A DNA stretch of 64,000 bases from an uncultured Clostridiaceae bacterium (GCA_946405135.1 CAMJGD010000002.1:62001-126000); one strand, 5' to 3'. Shown: positions 36,497-46,866, numbered from the stretch's first letter. Made by a program: numbers and translations. Notes: generated by a model from the sequence alone, not told the origin.

Positions 36497-38578
36497 TTAT
36501 TGTACTTGGAATATTTTTATTGAATCTTCAAGCTTCTCTGCCATTTTATTTAGTTCTTCAGAAAGAGTACTTATTTCTTCTACTGCCGCATTTTGTTCTT
36601 GGGTTATAGCTGAAACTTGTTCAGAGGAAGCAGCTAAATCTCCAGCTACATTTGATACCTTATCCATGACAGACAAAAGTTCATTTTTGCTCACATTAAC
36701 AGAATCTAATCTTGAAGAAGCAGTCATTATTTTGTTTACCACATCTTCTATATCATTTAGTATTTCATTAAAAGTGTTTTTTGTAAAACTTACTGCATCA
36801 TTTTGTTTGCTAACTGATAATTCTGTTTGATGTATAGCATTTATCGCAGTATTAATATCCCTTTGAACATTAGATACAATTTCTTTAACATCATTACTTG
36901 AATCAGCAGTGTTTTCTGATAATTTTCTAACTTCATCCGCAACTACTGAAAATCCTTTGCCTGCCTCTCCTGCTCTTGCAGCTTCTATAGCAGCATTTAA
37001 CGCAAGAAGGTTTGTTTGTTCAGAAATTGCAGTTATAGTATCTGCTATATTTCCAATGGCATTAGCCTTTTCTTTTAATGACTCAATAACTTTAACTACA
37101 TTTTTTACCGCTTTGTTATTTTCACTTGTCACATTCTCAAGAGTTTTTATAACTTCCATTCCTTTGTTACTAACATTATATACATTATTTGCAGAGTTCT
37201 TTCCTTCATTCATGTAAGATGTCATATTAGTAATTTCATCTGATAGCTTTGTAGTATTTTCAAGTCCTACTGCTGCAATAGAAGCTTGCTTTTCTGAACT
37301 CATAGCAACTTCTGAAATATTATTAGTTACTTCTTCAATAGATTTAGCTGTTTCTTCCGTAGTTGAAACTAGCGAATTACATGACTCACCTACAAGATTT
37401 GTAGCTTCAGTTATATTTACAATAAGTTTTCTAATACTTTCTACCATTATATTAAAACTTCTACATAAAACTCCAATTTCATTTTTACTACTATTTTGTG
37501 CTTTAACCGCTAGATTTCCTTCGGAAGCTTTCTCCATTAAATCTTTTAAGTCAGAAATTGGTTTAGTAAATCTCCCAGATAAAATATATATTAAAATTAC
37601 TATTACTATTATCAATATTGTGGATATGAGTACATTTTTAATCTGAGTACTTTTTATTACAGACATTGCACAGGCTTTATCTTGTACTGTTATTACTGAC
37701 CACCTGTCTGATTGACCTGGAAGATTTATAGGCATGTAAGAACTCATTATTTTTTTACCATCATTATCAATATATTCGGCTATTCCTGACTCGCCTTTAA
37801 GAGCCTTTTCACTGATTTCTTTAAGCTTTTGTGGAACTTTTATATCTTCCACCTGAACTTTTGGATTACCTGATTCATCTAAAACTATATTATCAGATGA
37901 GTCCTTAGTCAAAGTTGATTTTTTTAAAGTTATGTAATTATAGGATTCTGAAACTTTTACTTTATCAGGGTGAGCAATCACAACCCCTTCATTGTCAATT
38001 ATAAACCCATAACAACTTTTATCTTTAGTGTACTTTTCTACAAGTTTTTGCAGATCATCCAGCTTAATATCCGCACCAAATACTCCTTGAATTTTGGAAT
38101 CATTACTTAATATAGGATGAAATATGGCAGTAACGGGGCACTTACTGCTTACAGAATAATAAGATTTACTTACAAAAGATTTTTTATCATTAATTACTTT
38201 TTTAAACCACCACCTATTAGCTCTGCTGGCAAGTTCTCCTGAAGAACGTGCTGTTTGATTACCTTCTGAATTTTGTATATATAATAAATCAAAGTAAGAA
38301 TTATTAGAAACTCCTCTTATAAGCATTTCTTTTTGATGCTGCGAGTTAAAATCAGTGGTTGTTTTGTTTTGTGCCATTTCTTCTGTAATTCCATATGCCT
38401 TATCTATAAAATTATTAACACCATCTGCAATAGTAGAACTTAATTTTTTATTGTTATCTACTATGTTGGTCTTAATTTTACTAGAAAAGTAGTAAGAATA
38501 TATAATATTAGTTATTATAACTGGTACAAGTACTAATATTACTGTTGTAATAATCAATTCATGTTTAATAGATTTCAT
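36497..38578 (-). CDS. Methyl-accepting chemotaxis protein with Cache sensor
   Basis: This 693-residue membrane receptor has TM1 (about 8-29) and an extracellular double-Cache domain (about 35-300, with [15 protein letters not shown] and [17 protein letters not shown]). TM2 is at about 312-333, followed by HAMP ([20 protein letters not shown]) and a long coiled-coil signalling domain. The hairpin tip is [19 protein letters not shown]. The ligand is unknown; dCache sensors usually bind small amino acids or organic acids. Confidence 0.92.
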   Translation of the reverse strand: MKSIKHELIITTVILVLVPVIITNIIYSYYFSSKIKTNIVDNNKKLSSTIADGVNNFIDKAYGITEEMAQNKTTTDFNSQHQKEMLIRGVSNNSYFDLLYIQNSEGNQTARSSGELASRANRWWFKKVINDKKSFVSKSYYSVSSKCPVTAIFHPILSNDSKIQGVFGADIKLDDLQKLVEKYTKDKSCYGFIIDNEGVVIAHPDKVKVSESYNYITLKKSTLTKDSSDNIVLDESGNPKVQVEDIKVPQKLKEISEKALKGESGIAEYIDNDGKKIMSSYMPINLPGQSDRWSVITVQDKACAMSVIKSTQIKNVLISTILIIVIVILIYILSGRFTKPISDLKDLMEKASEGNLAVKAQNSSKNEIGVLCRSFNIMVESIRKLIVNITEATNLVGESCNSLVSTTEETAKSIEEVTNNISEVAMSSEKQASIAAVGLENTTKLSDEITNMTSYMNEGKNSANNVYNVSNKGMEVIKTLENVTSENNKAVKNVVKVIESLKEKANAIGNIADTITAISEQTNLLALNAAIEAARAGEAGKGFSVVADEVRKLSENTADSSNDVKEIVSNVQRDINTAINAIHQTELSVSKQNDAVSFTKNTFNEILNDIEDVVNKIMTASSRLDSVNVSKNELLSVMDKVSNVAGDLAASSEQVSAITQEQNAAVEEISTLSEELNKMAEKLEDSIKIFQVQ

Positions 38579-38757
38579 ATTTTTTCCTCCTAAGTTTAAT
38601 TTAATTCAACTTATTATTCGAATTAAAATAAAATTACTTAATAAAAATCATGAAATTTACTCTGCATTATACATATATTTTTTCTTGATTGTAGGCTTTA
38701 TTTCACCTATGGAAATAACATTTAGTAAGATTTACATTTATGCATATTAACTGAATA

Positions 38758-38806
38758 AAAAAGACTGTGTACAATGAATTTTTGTTCATTGTACAGCAGT
38801 CTCTTA
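38758..38806 (-). terminator. Terminator of the ABC exporter operon
   Basis: AGACTGTGTACAATGAA (38762-38778) pairs with TTCATTGTACAGCAGTCT (about 38785-38802), with a two-base bulge. The minus strand then runs into T5. It resembles the dispersed ACTGT/AATG hairpins. Confidence 0.82.
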
Positions 38807-38828
38807 TCTTTAATATATTTATTTAATT

Positions 38829-40661
38829 TTAGGAAACAATGGATTTGCTTTCCATTTCCTTTTCTTCAAGTAGTTGGTTAGTATATAATTTATAGTAGTA
38901 ACCTCCTTGTTTTATTAACTCCCTGTGAGTTCCTGCTTCAATAATCTTACCTTTTTTTATAACAAGAATTTTGTCAGCAGATACTATAGTAGAAAGTCTA
39001 TGAGCTACTACAAAGCTAGTTCTATTTGAAAGAACTTTTTCTATAGCATTTTGTATCATTCTTTCAGTTTCTGTATCTATAGAAGATGTAGCTTCATCTA
39101 GAACAAAGAGAGCTGGGTTTGCTACAATAGCCCTGGCGAAAGAAATAAGCTGTTTTTCACCTGTAGAAAGATTTCCGCCTCCTTCACCAACCTCTGTATC
39201 ATAGCCTTTTTCCATTTTCATTATAAAGCTGTGTGCATTTACAAGCTTTGACGCTCTTTCAATTTCTTCTTGAGTTGCTTCAAGTTTTCCATATCTTATA
39301 TTATCTTTAATGGTTCCACTAAAAAGATGTGGACTTTGAAGTACATAACCTATATTAGATTGAAGCCATAACATGGATCTTTCTCTATAGTCTTTACCAT
39401 CAATTAGTATCTCCCCGCTATTAGGCTCATAAAATCTACATAATAAGTTTACTATAGTACTTTTACCAGAGCCTGTTTCTCCAACAAGAGCTATGGTTTC
39501 ACCTTGCTTTACCTTTAGGTTAAAATTCTCAAGAACTTTTTCTCCATTTTTATATGAAAAGCATACATCTTTAAATTCAACATCTCCACGAATTTTTTCC
39601 CAATTTTCTCTTTTAGGATCAAATAAATCACCATACTTGTCTATTACATCTTTTCTATCCCATATATCTGGTTCAGTTTCTATAAGTGATATTATCCTTT
39701 CAGCAGAAGCCTGTGCATTTTGAAGTTCTGCAATAGTTCCTGCTAATTGGCTTACAGGATCAAAAAACTGTATAGTGTATGAGATAAACATTATAAAGGT
39801 ACCATAAGATAAAGTTCCTAAAATAACACTTTTCCCGCCAAACCATAATGCAAAGCCAGTTCCTATACTTCCCATGGATAAAACAATAGGAAGAAATAGA
39901 GCTGAAAATACAGCTGCCTTCACAGCAGAGTTTCTCATGTTAGAAGCATCTTGATTAAATTCCTTCAAATTTTCTTCTTCTCTAACAAGAGTTTTAGTGG
40001 TTTTAGCCCCAGATACTTCTTCACTAAAATCAGCAGTTAACTGAGAATTTAATTTTCTTACGTTTCTATAAGACTTTAAAATTTTCTTTTGAAAATACAT
40101 TCCTATAATAAATAGGGGAGGTACTACACTCATGCTTATAAGGGTTAACTTTACATTGTTATAAAGCATTATTGCTATAAAAGCAATCATCATAACTAAA
40201 GCCCATACCATGTCAATTAATCCCCAAGATATAATTTCACTAAGTCTTGCTACGTCGGAAGTCATTCTAGCCATAAGCCATCCTACAGACGAATTATCAT
40301 AGTAGGAAAAAGGTAGCTGCTGAAGCCTTTCAAATCCAAGATTTCTTATATGATAGGCAAGATGTGTTTCAATTTTACCTGCCTGCTTTATGAATAATTT
40401 TACATTTAGTGCTTGAAAAGCAACTATAATAAAATAAACTAATGCAAATATTTTAAGTCCTTCGGAACTTTTCTTTATTATAAAGTTATCAATAGCATAA
40501 CGTGTAAGTAGAGGCATTACTGCATCTACCCCTGCTACACACACCATTAGAAACGCTAAAAATATAAGTCCTTTTTTAAACTCAGAAAGATATTTAAAGA
40601 GTTTCCGCCAAATTCCTATATCTAGCTTTTCTGTTGCTTTATTTTCATCTATTCTAGCCAT
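38829..40661 (-). CDS. ABC exporter half-transporter, canonical ATPase site (BmrD/YheH-like)
   Basis: The 610-residue protein has six membrane helices (about 30-320) then an ATPase with Walker A GETGSGKST, the unusual signature LSTGEKQL, Walker B LFVLDEATSSID with catalytic Glu, and the H-loop VAHRLST. The N-terminus is cytosolic and charged. It forms the second gene of a pair with a 14-base gap, so a heterodimer is expected. The closest known type is the multidrug exporter BmrCD. Confidence 0.9.
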   Translation of the reverse strand: MARIDENKATEKLDIGIWRKLFKYLSEFKKGLIFLAFLMVCVAGVDAVMPLLTRYAIDNFIIKKSSEGLKIFALVYFIIVAFQALNVKLFIKQAGKIETHLAYHIRNLGFERLQQLPFSYYDNSSVGWLMARMTSDVARLSEIISWGLIDMVWALVMMIAFIAIMLYNNVKLTLISMSVVPPLFIIGMYFQKKILKSYRNVRKLNSQLTADFSEEVSGAKTTKTLVREEENLKEFNQDASNMRNSAVKAAVFSALFLPIVLSMGSIGTGFALWFGGKSVILGTLSYGTFIMFISYTIQFFDPVSQLAGTIAELQNAQASAERIISLIETEPDIWDRKDVIDKYGDLFDPKRENWEKIRGDVEFKDVCFSYKNGEKVLENFNLKVKQGETIALVGETGSGKSTIVNLLCRFYEPNSGEILIDGKDYRERSMLWLQSNIGYVLQSPHLFSGTIKDNIRYGKLEATQEEIERASKLVNAHSFIMKMEKGYDTEVGEGGGNLSTGEKQLISFARAIVANPALFVLDEATSSIDTETERMIQNAIEKVLSNRTSFVVAHRLSTIVSADKILVIKKGKIIEAGTHRELIKQGGYYYKLYTNQLLEEKEMESKSIVS

Positions 40662-40675
40662 AAATTCATCTCCTT

Positions 40676-42481
40676 TTACTCATTGCTTGCCTTCTTTTCA
40701 TCTTCATCAAAGGAATCCAATGAATTTTGTATTTCCCATATTCTTTTATAGATACCATCTTTATTTACAAGTTCCTGATGTGTACCTATACTTTCAATTT
40801 TTCCATGATTTAAAACTATAATTTTATCTGCATCCATAACTGTTGAAATTCTATGAGAAATTATTATAGTAGTATTGTCTTTACTTTTCTTTTTTAGCTC
40901 TTCTCTAATTATCCTGTCCGTTTCTGCATCTACAGCACTTAAAGAGTCATCAAATATTAATATAGGCATATTTTTTATAAGGGTCCTTGCTATAGCAACT
41001 CTTTGCCTTTGTCCACCAGATAAAGTGACTCCTTTTTCTCCAACTGTGGTATCATAACCCTTTTCAAAGGACATTATGACATCATGTACTGCAGCAGAAG
41101 TAGCTGCACTTTGAATTTCTATATCATTAGAATCTAATTTAGCTATCATAATATTTTCTTTTATAGTTCGAGAATAAAGAAAAGGCTCTTGAAGCACAAT
41201 TCCTATATTATTTCTTATCCATTTTCTCTCAATATCCTTAAGCTCTATTCCATCAATCTTTATAGAACCGCTAGTATAATCATAAAGTCTTAATAAAAGA
41301 TGAACTAAAGAAGACTTACCAGAACCTGTAGGTCCAACTATAGCCACAGTTTCACCTTTCTTTACATTAAAACTTAAATCCTTAAGGACTTCAGTACTTT
41401 TTTCGTATTCAAAACTTACATTCTCAAAACTTATTTCACCTTTAATTTCCGGATTTAAAGCCTTACCATATTCCTGTTCTACTGGTATTTCAAGAATATT
41501 TGTAATTCTTCCAAGAGAAACAGACATCTTTCCCATATCTGAAAGAATTCTTCCTAATTGTCTTACAGGCCATAAAAGCATACCTTCATAGGTGTTAAAC
41601 ACAACTAAAGTACCTAAACTTATTTCACCTTTATTTGCATAATATATGCCTGCTATTAAGACTAGTCCAATTTGAATCATACAAAGAAAGTCTGATATGG
41701 ACCAATAATTAGAAAGCAATTTAATTAATTTAAAGTTTAAATCTCTATATTTTTCATTTTCTTTTTCGTATTTTTCAATTTCAAAACTTTGTCTTCCAAA
41801 AGCTTTTACCACTCTAACTCCACTTAAATTTTCTTGAAGTATAGAAGTAAGAACACCTTCCTGTGCATCAGCTTTTTCAAAATTATGCTTTATCTTTTTA
41901 AAGAACACATAAGAAAATAAGAAGATAAATGGTACTACCACCATAGCAATTACTGTCATCTTCTTATTTAATGACAACATCATTATAACTGCAAAGGTTA
42001 CTATGAAAACAGCTCTTCCTATATCTACTAATTGCATTGCAAAAAATCTTCTAACAGTTTCCACATCTGATGTACAACGCTGTATCAAATCTCCTGATTC
42101 TGCATTTACATGATATCCATAAGGTAAATTCTGAATGTGATCATAAAGCTTTTCCCTTATATTTTTTGCTATATTTTCAGCTGCCTGAGAAGAAAGCTTT
42201 CCTCTTAAAAATAGAAAAATACCTCGAGTAAAAGTTAACATTACAAGACACAAGGCACATATCCATAAGTTTCTTCCAAGTACTTCTTTACCACCTGCCA
42301 TCTTTATTAATCTTTCAATAAATGCTGGTGCATCTATTGGTTTGTTTCCAATGATTGAATCTATTGTAGTTTTTATAACCATTGGTTCTAACATTGCTAA
42401 AAATGTTGATATGGCTATAGCAACTATTGCTGCAATATATAGTAATCTATTTCCTTTAATTAGCTTTAAAAGTTTCTTCAA
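40676..42481 (-). CDS. ABC exporter half-transporter, degenerate site (BmrC/YheI-like)
   Basis: The 601-residue partner has six membrane helices, Walker A GPTGSGKSS, a normal signature LSGGQRQRVAIART, and Walker B LIFDDSLSAVD where the catalytic Glu is replaced by Asp. That is the hallmark of the non-hydrolysing half in heterodimeric exporters. The start is TTG at 42481 behind AAAGGGGGGCG; the nearby ATG at 42486 is out of frame. A long leader with two small ORFs and two terminators lies upstream. Confidence 0.9.
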   Translation of the reverse strand: MKKLLKLIKGNRLLYIAAIVAIAISTFLAMLEPMVIKTTIDSIIGNKPIDAPAFIERLIKMAGGKEVLGRNLWICALCLVMLTFTRGIFLFLRGKLSSQAAENIAKNIREKLYDHIQNLPYGYHVNAESGDLIQRCTSDVETVRRFFAMQLVDIGRAVFIVTFAVIMMLSLNKKMTVIAMVVVPFIFLFSYVFFKKIKHNFEKADAQEGVLTSILQENLSGVRVVKAFGRQSFEIEKYEKENEKYRDLNFKLIKLLSNYWSISDFLCMIQIGLVLIAGIYYANKGEISLGTLVVFNTYEGMLLWPVRQLGRILSDMGKMSVSLGRITNILEIPVEQEYGKALNPEIKGEISFENVSFEYEKSTEVLKDLSFNVKKGETVAIVGPTGSGKSSLVHLLLRLYDYTSGSIKIDGIELKDIERKWIRNNIGIVLQEPFLYSRTIKENIMIAKLDSNDIEIQSAATSAAVHDVIMSFEKGYDTTVGEKGVTLSGGQRQRVAIARTLIKNMPILIFDDSLSAVDAETDRIIREELKKKSKDNTTIIISHRISTVMDADKIIVLNHGKIESIGTHQELVNKDGIYKRIWEIQNSLDSFDEDEKKASNE

Positions 42482-42527
42482 AACATTCGCCCCCCTTTAA
42501 TATGGTCTCAATACAATTTTTGTTAGT

Positions 42528-42587
42528 TCAAGTATAAAATGTAGACTCCCAGCTTCCAAATTTCTTTTGCACATAATTTTTAATCAT
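42528..42587 (-). CDS. Small ORF 2 in the exporter leader (19 residues)
   Basis: A 19-codon frame starts MIKNYVQKKFGSWE and ends with TGA. AAAGGAGTGATAATT immediately precedes the ATG, a ribosome site as good as those of full genes. It lies between the second leader terminator and the exporter start, so its translation could influence initiation at the TTG start of the exporter. Confidence 0.5.
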   Translation of the reverse strand: MIKNYVQKKFGSWESTFYT

Positions 42588-42618
42588 AATTATCACTCCT
42601 TTTTTATTTTTTATAAAT

Positions 42619-42650
42619 AAAAAAACCGAAGAATATAATATTCTACGGCT
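42619..42650 (-). terminator. Second leader terminator (T2)
   Basis: On the minus strand CCGTAGAATA and TATTCTTCGG form a stem with one mismatch, followed by T7. Confidence 0.8.
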
Positions 42651-42716
42651 TTAAAAGCATAAAGTAATTTTTAGCAACACATATAAATTTTTATATAACA
42701 TATCCACTAAACATAT

Positions 42717-42749
42717 ATAAAAAGCCATAGGTACACAACCTATGGCTTA
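42717..42749 (-). terminator. First leader terminator (T1)
   Basis: AAGCCATAGGT and ACCTATGGCTT form a perfect 11-bp stem around TGTGT, followed by T-rich sequence on the minus strand. It begins 25 bases after the stop codon of small ORF 1. Confidence 0.85.
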
Positions 42750-42773
42750 TATACATCAATAAAGATAGTTAAA

Positions 42774-42866
42774 TTAAAAATGTACACCAAGATCGTGCAT
42801 ATATAATTTATTAAATTGTACTGATAAATTTACATTGCCTAATGCAAATCTTGCATTTCTTAACAT
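42774..42866 (-). CDS. Small ORF 1, candidate leader peptide (30 residues)
   Basis: A 30-codon frame begins MLRNARFALGNV and ends DLGVHF then TAA. AAAAAAGGAGGTCGTGAAT gives near-ideal translation, and a consensus promoter lies 40-70 bases upstream. It resembles nothing I recognise. Position and layout match the leader peptide BmrB ahead of bmrCD in Bacillus subtilis. Confidence 0.65.
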   Translation of the reverse strand: MLRNARFALGNVNLSVQFNKLYMHDLGVHF

Positions 42867-42910
42867 ATTCACGACCTCCTTTTTTAATAGTAGTTCTTAA
42901 CTACATAACC

Positions 42911-42939
42911 ATTATATACCTGGATTTTATAAAATGCAA
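42911..42939 (-). promoter_or_regulatory. Promoter of the exporter leader
   Basis: TTGCAT (42934-42939) and TATAAT (42911-42916) are separated by exactly 17 bases, a near-consensus vegetative promoter reading toward small ORF 1. Confidence 0.8.
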
Positions 42940-42979
42940 TAAAAATTTATAGATTATTTACAAAATATTTTTTTATTTT

Positions 42980-44143
42980 TTATAAAGCAGCTTTATATAT
43001 ATTTAATACATCTGGTGCATCCAAAGGCTTAAACTTTCCAAGCTTTCCTCTTGAAGTAGCCTGTTTTGCCATTTTTTCTAACTTTTCTTCCCCTATTCCA
43101 ACCTCTCTTAATGAAGAAGGTATTCCTAATGACACAAAAAACTCTCTGGTTTTTTTAATGGCACTATGAGCAATTTCATATTTATCACCATTAGGGTCAA
43201 TTCCCCAAACATTAACTCCATATTCCACAAAATTGTTTACTGTATTATCGTTTAGAGCATACTCCATCCAATGTGGCGTTAAAATTGCAAGACCAACGCC
43301 ATGAGTAATATCATAGAATGCACTTAATTCATGTTCCATTGCATGAACACTCCACTCTGTTTCTTTTCCGTAACTTAAAAGTCCATTTATAGCAAGACTT
43401 GAAGTCCACATTAAATTGGCTCTAGCTTCATAATTTTCAGGCTCATCAATAGCCTTTCTGCCATAATTTATACAAGTTTTAAGCAGTGCCTCTGCCATTC
43501 TATTTTGTAAATAAGCTTCTTTTGTATTGCTGAAATATACTTCAAAAATATGACTCATTATATCTGCTGTACCAGCTGCAGTTTGATTTTTAGGTACTGT
43601 AAAAGTATAAGTAGGATCTAGTATTGAAAACTTTGGTGCCATATCTTTATGACCAGTTGCTAATTTTCCATTAGTTTCCAAATTTGTAATCACTGCTCCC
43701 GCATCCATTTCAGAACCTGTAGCAGATAATGTTAATATACTTGCAATAGGAAGAACTTTATTTATTTTGCTTGAATCAAGAACTATATCCCAAGCATCTC
43801 CATCATAGTAATAGCCTGCTCCTATTACTTTTGCACAGTCGATTGTACTTCCGCCTCCTACGGCAAGTATAAGTTCTATTTTATTTGTCCTGCATATTTC
43901 AATTCCTTTTCTTACACTTGTTATTCTTGGATTAGGCTCTACACCAGATAACTCCCAAAAGCTTATTTCATTTTTATTAAAGATATCTATAATTTTATCA
44001 TATAATCCAATTTTCTTTATGCTACCTCCACCATAAACAAGCAAAACTTTAGAACCACAATTTTTTATTTGCTCTGCAAGTACATCAATTTTATTTTTTC
44101 CAAAAAATATTTTTGTGGGTATTGAATAATTAAAATTTAACAT
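42980..44143 (-). CDS. Iron-containing alcohol dehydrogenase (butanol dehydrogenase type)
   Basis: The 387-residue enzyme reduces aldehydes with NAD(P)H. GGGSTIDCAK is the nucleotide loop. Metal ligands are in GTADIMSHIFE and MEHELSAFYDITHGVGLA. It resembles clostridial BdhA/BdhB and YqhD. I use ATG 44143 because GGAGAG sits seven bases away; a GTG two codons upstream is badly spaced. Confidence 0.92.
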   Translation of the reverse strand: MLNFNYSIPTKIFFGKNKIDVLAEQIKNCGSKVLLVYGGGSIKKIGLYDKIIDIFNKNEISFWELSGVEPNPRITSVRKGIEICRTNKIELILAVGGGSTIDCAKVIGAGYYYDGDAWDIVLDSSKINKVLPIASILTLSATGSEMDAGAVITNLETNGKLATGHKDMAPKFSILDPTYTFTVPKNQTAAGTADIMSHIFEVYFSNTKEAYLQNRMAEALLKTCINYGRKAIDEPENYEARANLMWTSSLAINGLLSYGKETEWSVHAMEHELSAFYDITHGVGLAILTPHWMEYALNDNTVNNFVEYGVNVWGIDPNGDKYEIAHSAIKKTREFFVSLGIPSSLREVGIGEEKLEKMAKQATSRGKLGKFKPLDAPDVLNIYKAAL

Positions 44144-44294
44144 AGCCACACTCTCCTCTATTTACAATTATGAGTTAATTATAACAATAATTATTACTTT
44201 TTCATAATTCTAAATTAAACAAAAACTCAGTAGGTGAGCTTTCAGAATTTTTAATATAATATTTTTGCTTGCAGATTGTTAATTTATATATGCT

Positions 44295-45317
44295 TTATAT
44301 AATATATTTAATTTCTTTATTTCTAAATAATTCTTCTATATCCTTTATGAAGAATTGTTTTATTTCATCTATACTTTCCTTTGGGTATACATACTTTCCA
44401 TATCCAAATTGTCCATATTTAAATTTACGCTCTTCATCATTCATTGGTAGCTGGCTTTCAGGAAATACTTGAAGTATTCTATTTTTAGCTATTGTAGTAT
44501 AACGATGAGATATAATTTCAAAAGTTACTGGAAATTGTAAATTTTCGGGGAGCTTACTGCTTAATTCTAATAATAAATCATGATACTCTTCTTTCCAATT
44601 TGGATAAATAAATATAGGTGCGACTAAAAATCCTACTGGATATCCTGATTGAGCAGCTTTTATACTAGCTTCTATTCTCTTATCACGAGAAGCTGTAAAA
44701 TGTTCATACTTATTTATAACTGAAGAAGTATTAATACTAAACCTTATTTCTGTATGACCATTATGTTCTAATTTAAGCAGCGAATCTACATCATTATATT
44801 TTGTTACAAATCTAAATCTGCCGCTTTTGCTACTACCAAAAAATTTTATAGCTTTCTCTAAAGAATGAGTATAAGGTTCCACAGGTATAGGGTCAGAGGT
44901 AGCTGCTCCTTCAAATATAGTTATATCCGGTAATCTCTCATCTATATACTTCTGAGCTTGATTAAGAATATCATCTAGATTCGCATAGATTTTTACAAAG
45001 GGTTTATCACCTAACTTAGTATTTAAATAACAATACTCACATTGTCCCATACATCCTGAAACTAATGGAAGTTGATAATGTGCCGAAGGTTTACAGGATT
45101 GAAACTTTAAACTTTTCTTAGTTCCAACCACTAAAGTTTTCTTACCTTCTATATACTGAGAAAATAACTCGTTATCTGGAATATGCTGTTTTAATCTATT
45201 TGAATTCAACTTTATGATTTCAATATTAGAATTTTCTTTGAACTTAGTTAAAATTTCCTTACTTATTTCATATTCTAATGCTTCTTTCTCAAATATAATT
45301 CTTTTAGGTATAAACAT
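44295..45317 (-). CDS. splB: Spore photoproduct lyase
   Basis: The enzyme reverses UV-induced spore photoproduct during germination by radical SAM chemistry. The cluster motif is SGCMGQCEYCYL, with Cys residues spaced CxxxCxxC. The rest aligns in layout with SplB (SAHYQLPLVSGC, IRFSINTSSVI, and a C-terminal MNDEERKFKYGQFGYGKYVY). Length 340 is normal. The ATG lacks a good ribosome site, but no upstream alternative start exists in frame. Confidence 0.93.
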   Translation of the reverse strand: MFIPKRIIFEKEALEYEISKEILTKFKENSNIEIIKLNSNRLKQHIPDNELFSQYIEGKKTLVVGTKKSLKFQSCKPSAHYQLPLVSGCMGQCEYCYLNTKLGDKPFVKIYANLDDILNQAQKYIDERLPDITIFEGAATSDPIPVEPYTHSLEKAIKFFGSSKSGRFRFVTKYNDVDSLLKLEHNGHTEIRFSINTSSVINKYEHFTASRDKRIEASIKAAQSGYPVGFLVAPIFIYPNWKEEYHDLLLELSSKLPENLQFPVTFEIISHRYTTIAKNRILQVFPESQLPMNDEERKFKYGQFGYGKYVYPKESIDEIKQFFIKDIEELFRNKEIKYII

Positions 45318-45446
45318 ACTTTTTACTAATAAACCAGCACTAGTTAAGCTGATTTTATTTACTCCTTTCTTGATTTTTTTGAAAAAAGTATTTTAATAAT
45401 TCTTTTTTTATTATTCCAAAAATTTATACTAAAATTCATCATTACT

Positions 45447-46526
45447 TTACTCAAAATCTTTTATGTGTAATTTTTTATGAAATTTTGCTATACTTTTTTG
45501 ATGAGACTTTTCTTTTAATCTCATATTTATTTTTTCTTTTCTTTCAGCATACTCCGCTTCTTTTTTAAGTTTTATATAATTTTCCCACCTGTCTGCTGAA
45601 AGCTCCCCGCTTTTTAGTGCTGCTTTTACTGCACAGCCTGGTTCACTTCCATGACTACAGTCTCTAAATTTACATCTACTAGCGAAATTCTCAACATCCT
45701 CAAAACTCATATTAAGTCCTTCTGATACTTGCCACATACCAAGTTCTCTCATACCTGGCGTATCGATAATCATTGTTCCATTATTAAGCATGATAAGCTG
45801 TCTATGAGTAGTAGTATGACGTCCCTTGCTGTCATCCTCTCTTATATCATTGACCTTCATAATCTCTTCACCTGCAATAGCATTTACAAGTGAAGATTTA
45901 CCTACACCGGATGAACCAAGAAATACAATTGTCACTGATGGTTTAATATAACTTTCAATCTCATTAATACCTTCTCCTGTAATTGAACTTACTGGTATTA
46001 TAGGAACTCCTATAGCTACTTTTTCAATTTGGTTTATATAATCACTACAATTATTACACAAATCTAATTTTGTTAAGATAATTACAGGCATTCCACCGCT
46101 TTGCCAAGCAATAGTCAAATATCTTTCTATTCTCTTAATATTAAAATCATAGTTAAGAGATGTCATAATAAAAACATAATCAAAATTAGTTGCTACCAAC
46201 TGTTCCTTTTCATAAAAAGAATCAAACCTTGAAAACTTACTTTTTCTCTCAAGTACCTTATAAATAATATCCTCTCCATAAAGATTTTTTCTTGCTAAAA
46301 CAAAGTCACCTACAGCAGGATATACATTGTTTTTTTCATTATTATAAAATAAAGACCCCTTTAGCTTTGCTGTATTTTCACCAAACTCTGTTATAATTTT
46401 ATACTGCTCTCTATGCACTTCTACTACTCTTGCTGGTATTAAATTCTCTTCACTTAAGCTTAGCTTTTCTACTTGTTTCTTATAAAATTCTATATAACCA
46501 TAGTCTTCAATTTTAATATTATTCAT
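45447..46526 (-). CDS. rsgA: Ribosome small-subunit GTPase RsgA
   Basis: This circularly permuted GTPase assists 30S maturation. After an OB-fold (about 25-105) it has G4 TKLD, then G1 GSSGVGKSSLVN, then G3 DTPG, and a C-terminal zinc finger (CKFRDC, HGSEPGC). At 359 residues it is like the longer E. coli form, and its C-terminal tail is Lys-rich. TGGAGGAATTG precedes the ATG. A 20-codon ORF overlaps its start, and a long leader precedes it. Confidence 0.93.
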   Translation of the reverse strand: MNNIKIEDYGYIEFYKKQVEKLSLSEENLIPARVVEVHREQYKIITEFGENTAKLKGSLFYNNEKNNVYPAVGDFVLARKNLYGEDIIYKVLERKSKFSRFDSFYEKEQLVATNFDYVFIMTSLNYDFNIKRIERYLTIAWQSGGMPVIILTKLDLCNNCSDYINQIEKVAIGVPIIPVSSITGEGINEIESYIKPSVTIVFLGSSGVGKSSLVNAIAGEEIMKVNDIREDDSKGRHTTTHRQLIMLNNGTMIIDTPGMRELGMWQVSEGLNMSFEDVENFASRCKFRDCSHGSEPGCAVKAALKSGELSADRWENYIKLKKEAEYAERKEKINMRLKEKSHQKSIAKFHKKLHIKDFE

Positions 46527-46581
46527 TCAATTCCTCCATATTCTCATAATTATTTATATACCTATATTTTAAAATCTTCAT
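46519..46581 (-). CDS. Short ORF overlapping the rsgA start (20 residues)
   Basis: A frame beginning MKILKYRYINNYEN has GGGAGAGATGTGCT before its ATG, and its stop codon lies inside the first codons of rsgA. It could couple translation of rsgA. No homology recognised. Confidence 0.45.
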   Translation of the reverse strand: MKILKYRYINNYENMEELNE

Positions 46582-46632
46582 AGCACATCTCTCCCTTCAA
46601 ATAATATTGTTGTTAACTAAAAATGAGCATAA

Positions 46633-46682
46633 AAATACCGTAGACAAGCAACCCTCTAAATTTGGCTGCTATCTACGGATAC
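46633..46682 (-). terminator. Leader terminator before rsgA (distal)
   Basis: CCGTAGATAGCAGCC (46664-46678) pairs with GGTTGCTTGTCTACGG (46638-46653), with a small bulge. The minus strand then has TATTTTTAT. Confidence 0.75.
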
Positions 46683-46704
46683 AAAAACAGGTACTTCAAC
46701 CTGT
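46681..46704 (-). terminator. Leader hairpin before rsgA (proximal)
   Basis: ACAGGT (46687-46692) and ACCTGT (46699-46704) form a short stem. On the minus strand it is followed by TTTTTGT. Confidence 0.6.
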
Positions 46705-46743
46705 TAATTATTCTTTAATAGGCAGTATATTATGAAAGGTTAT

Positions 46744-46866
46744 CTATACTTGCGAAAACGTAACACAAACAAAGGATATACTCCCCAAAGTTACATCTAC
46801 GCCCATATTTAGTTTTAAACTGCAATCACCTTTATATTTGCATTCATTAAAAACATCTCCTTTCAT
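46744..46866 (-). CDS. Possible small Cys-containing ORF or 10-codon leader peptide in the rsgA leader
   Basis: Two overlapping frames occur. One gives 40 residues from ATG 46866 (MKGDVFNECKYKGDC then a hydrophobic half) but has no ribosome site. The other gives only 10 residues (MNANIKVIAV, 46815-46847) and has an excellent AAAGGAGATG site. Only the short one is well supported by translation signals. Confidence 0.35.
   Translation of the reverse strand: MKGDVFNECKYKGDCSLKLNMGVDVTLGSISFVCVTFSQV

Noticed and set aside
46744..46866. 40-residue cysteine-containing protein as a firm gene
   Set aside because: It lacks a ribosome site, and the good site serves a different 10-codon frame; kept only as a low-confidence feature.
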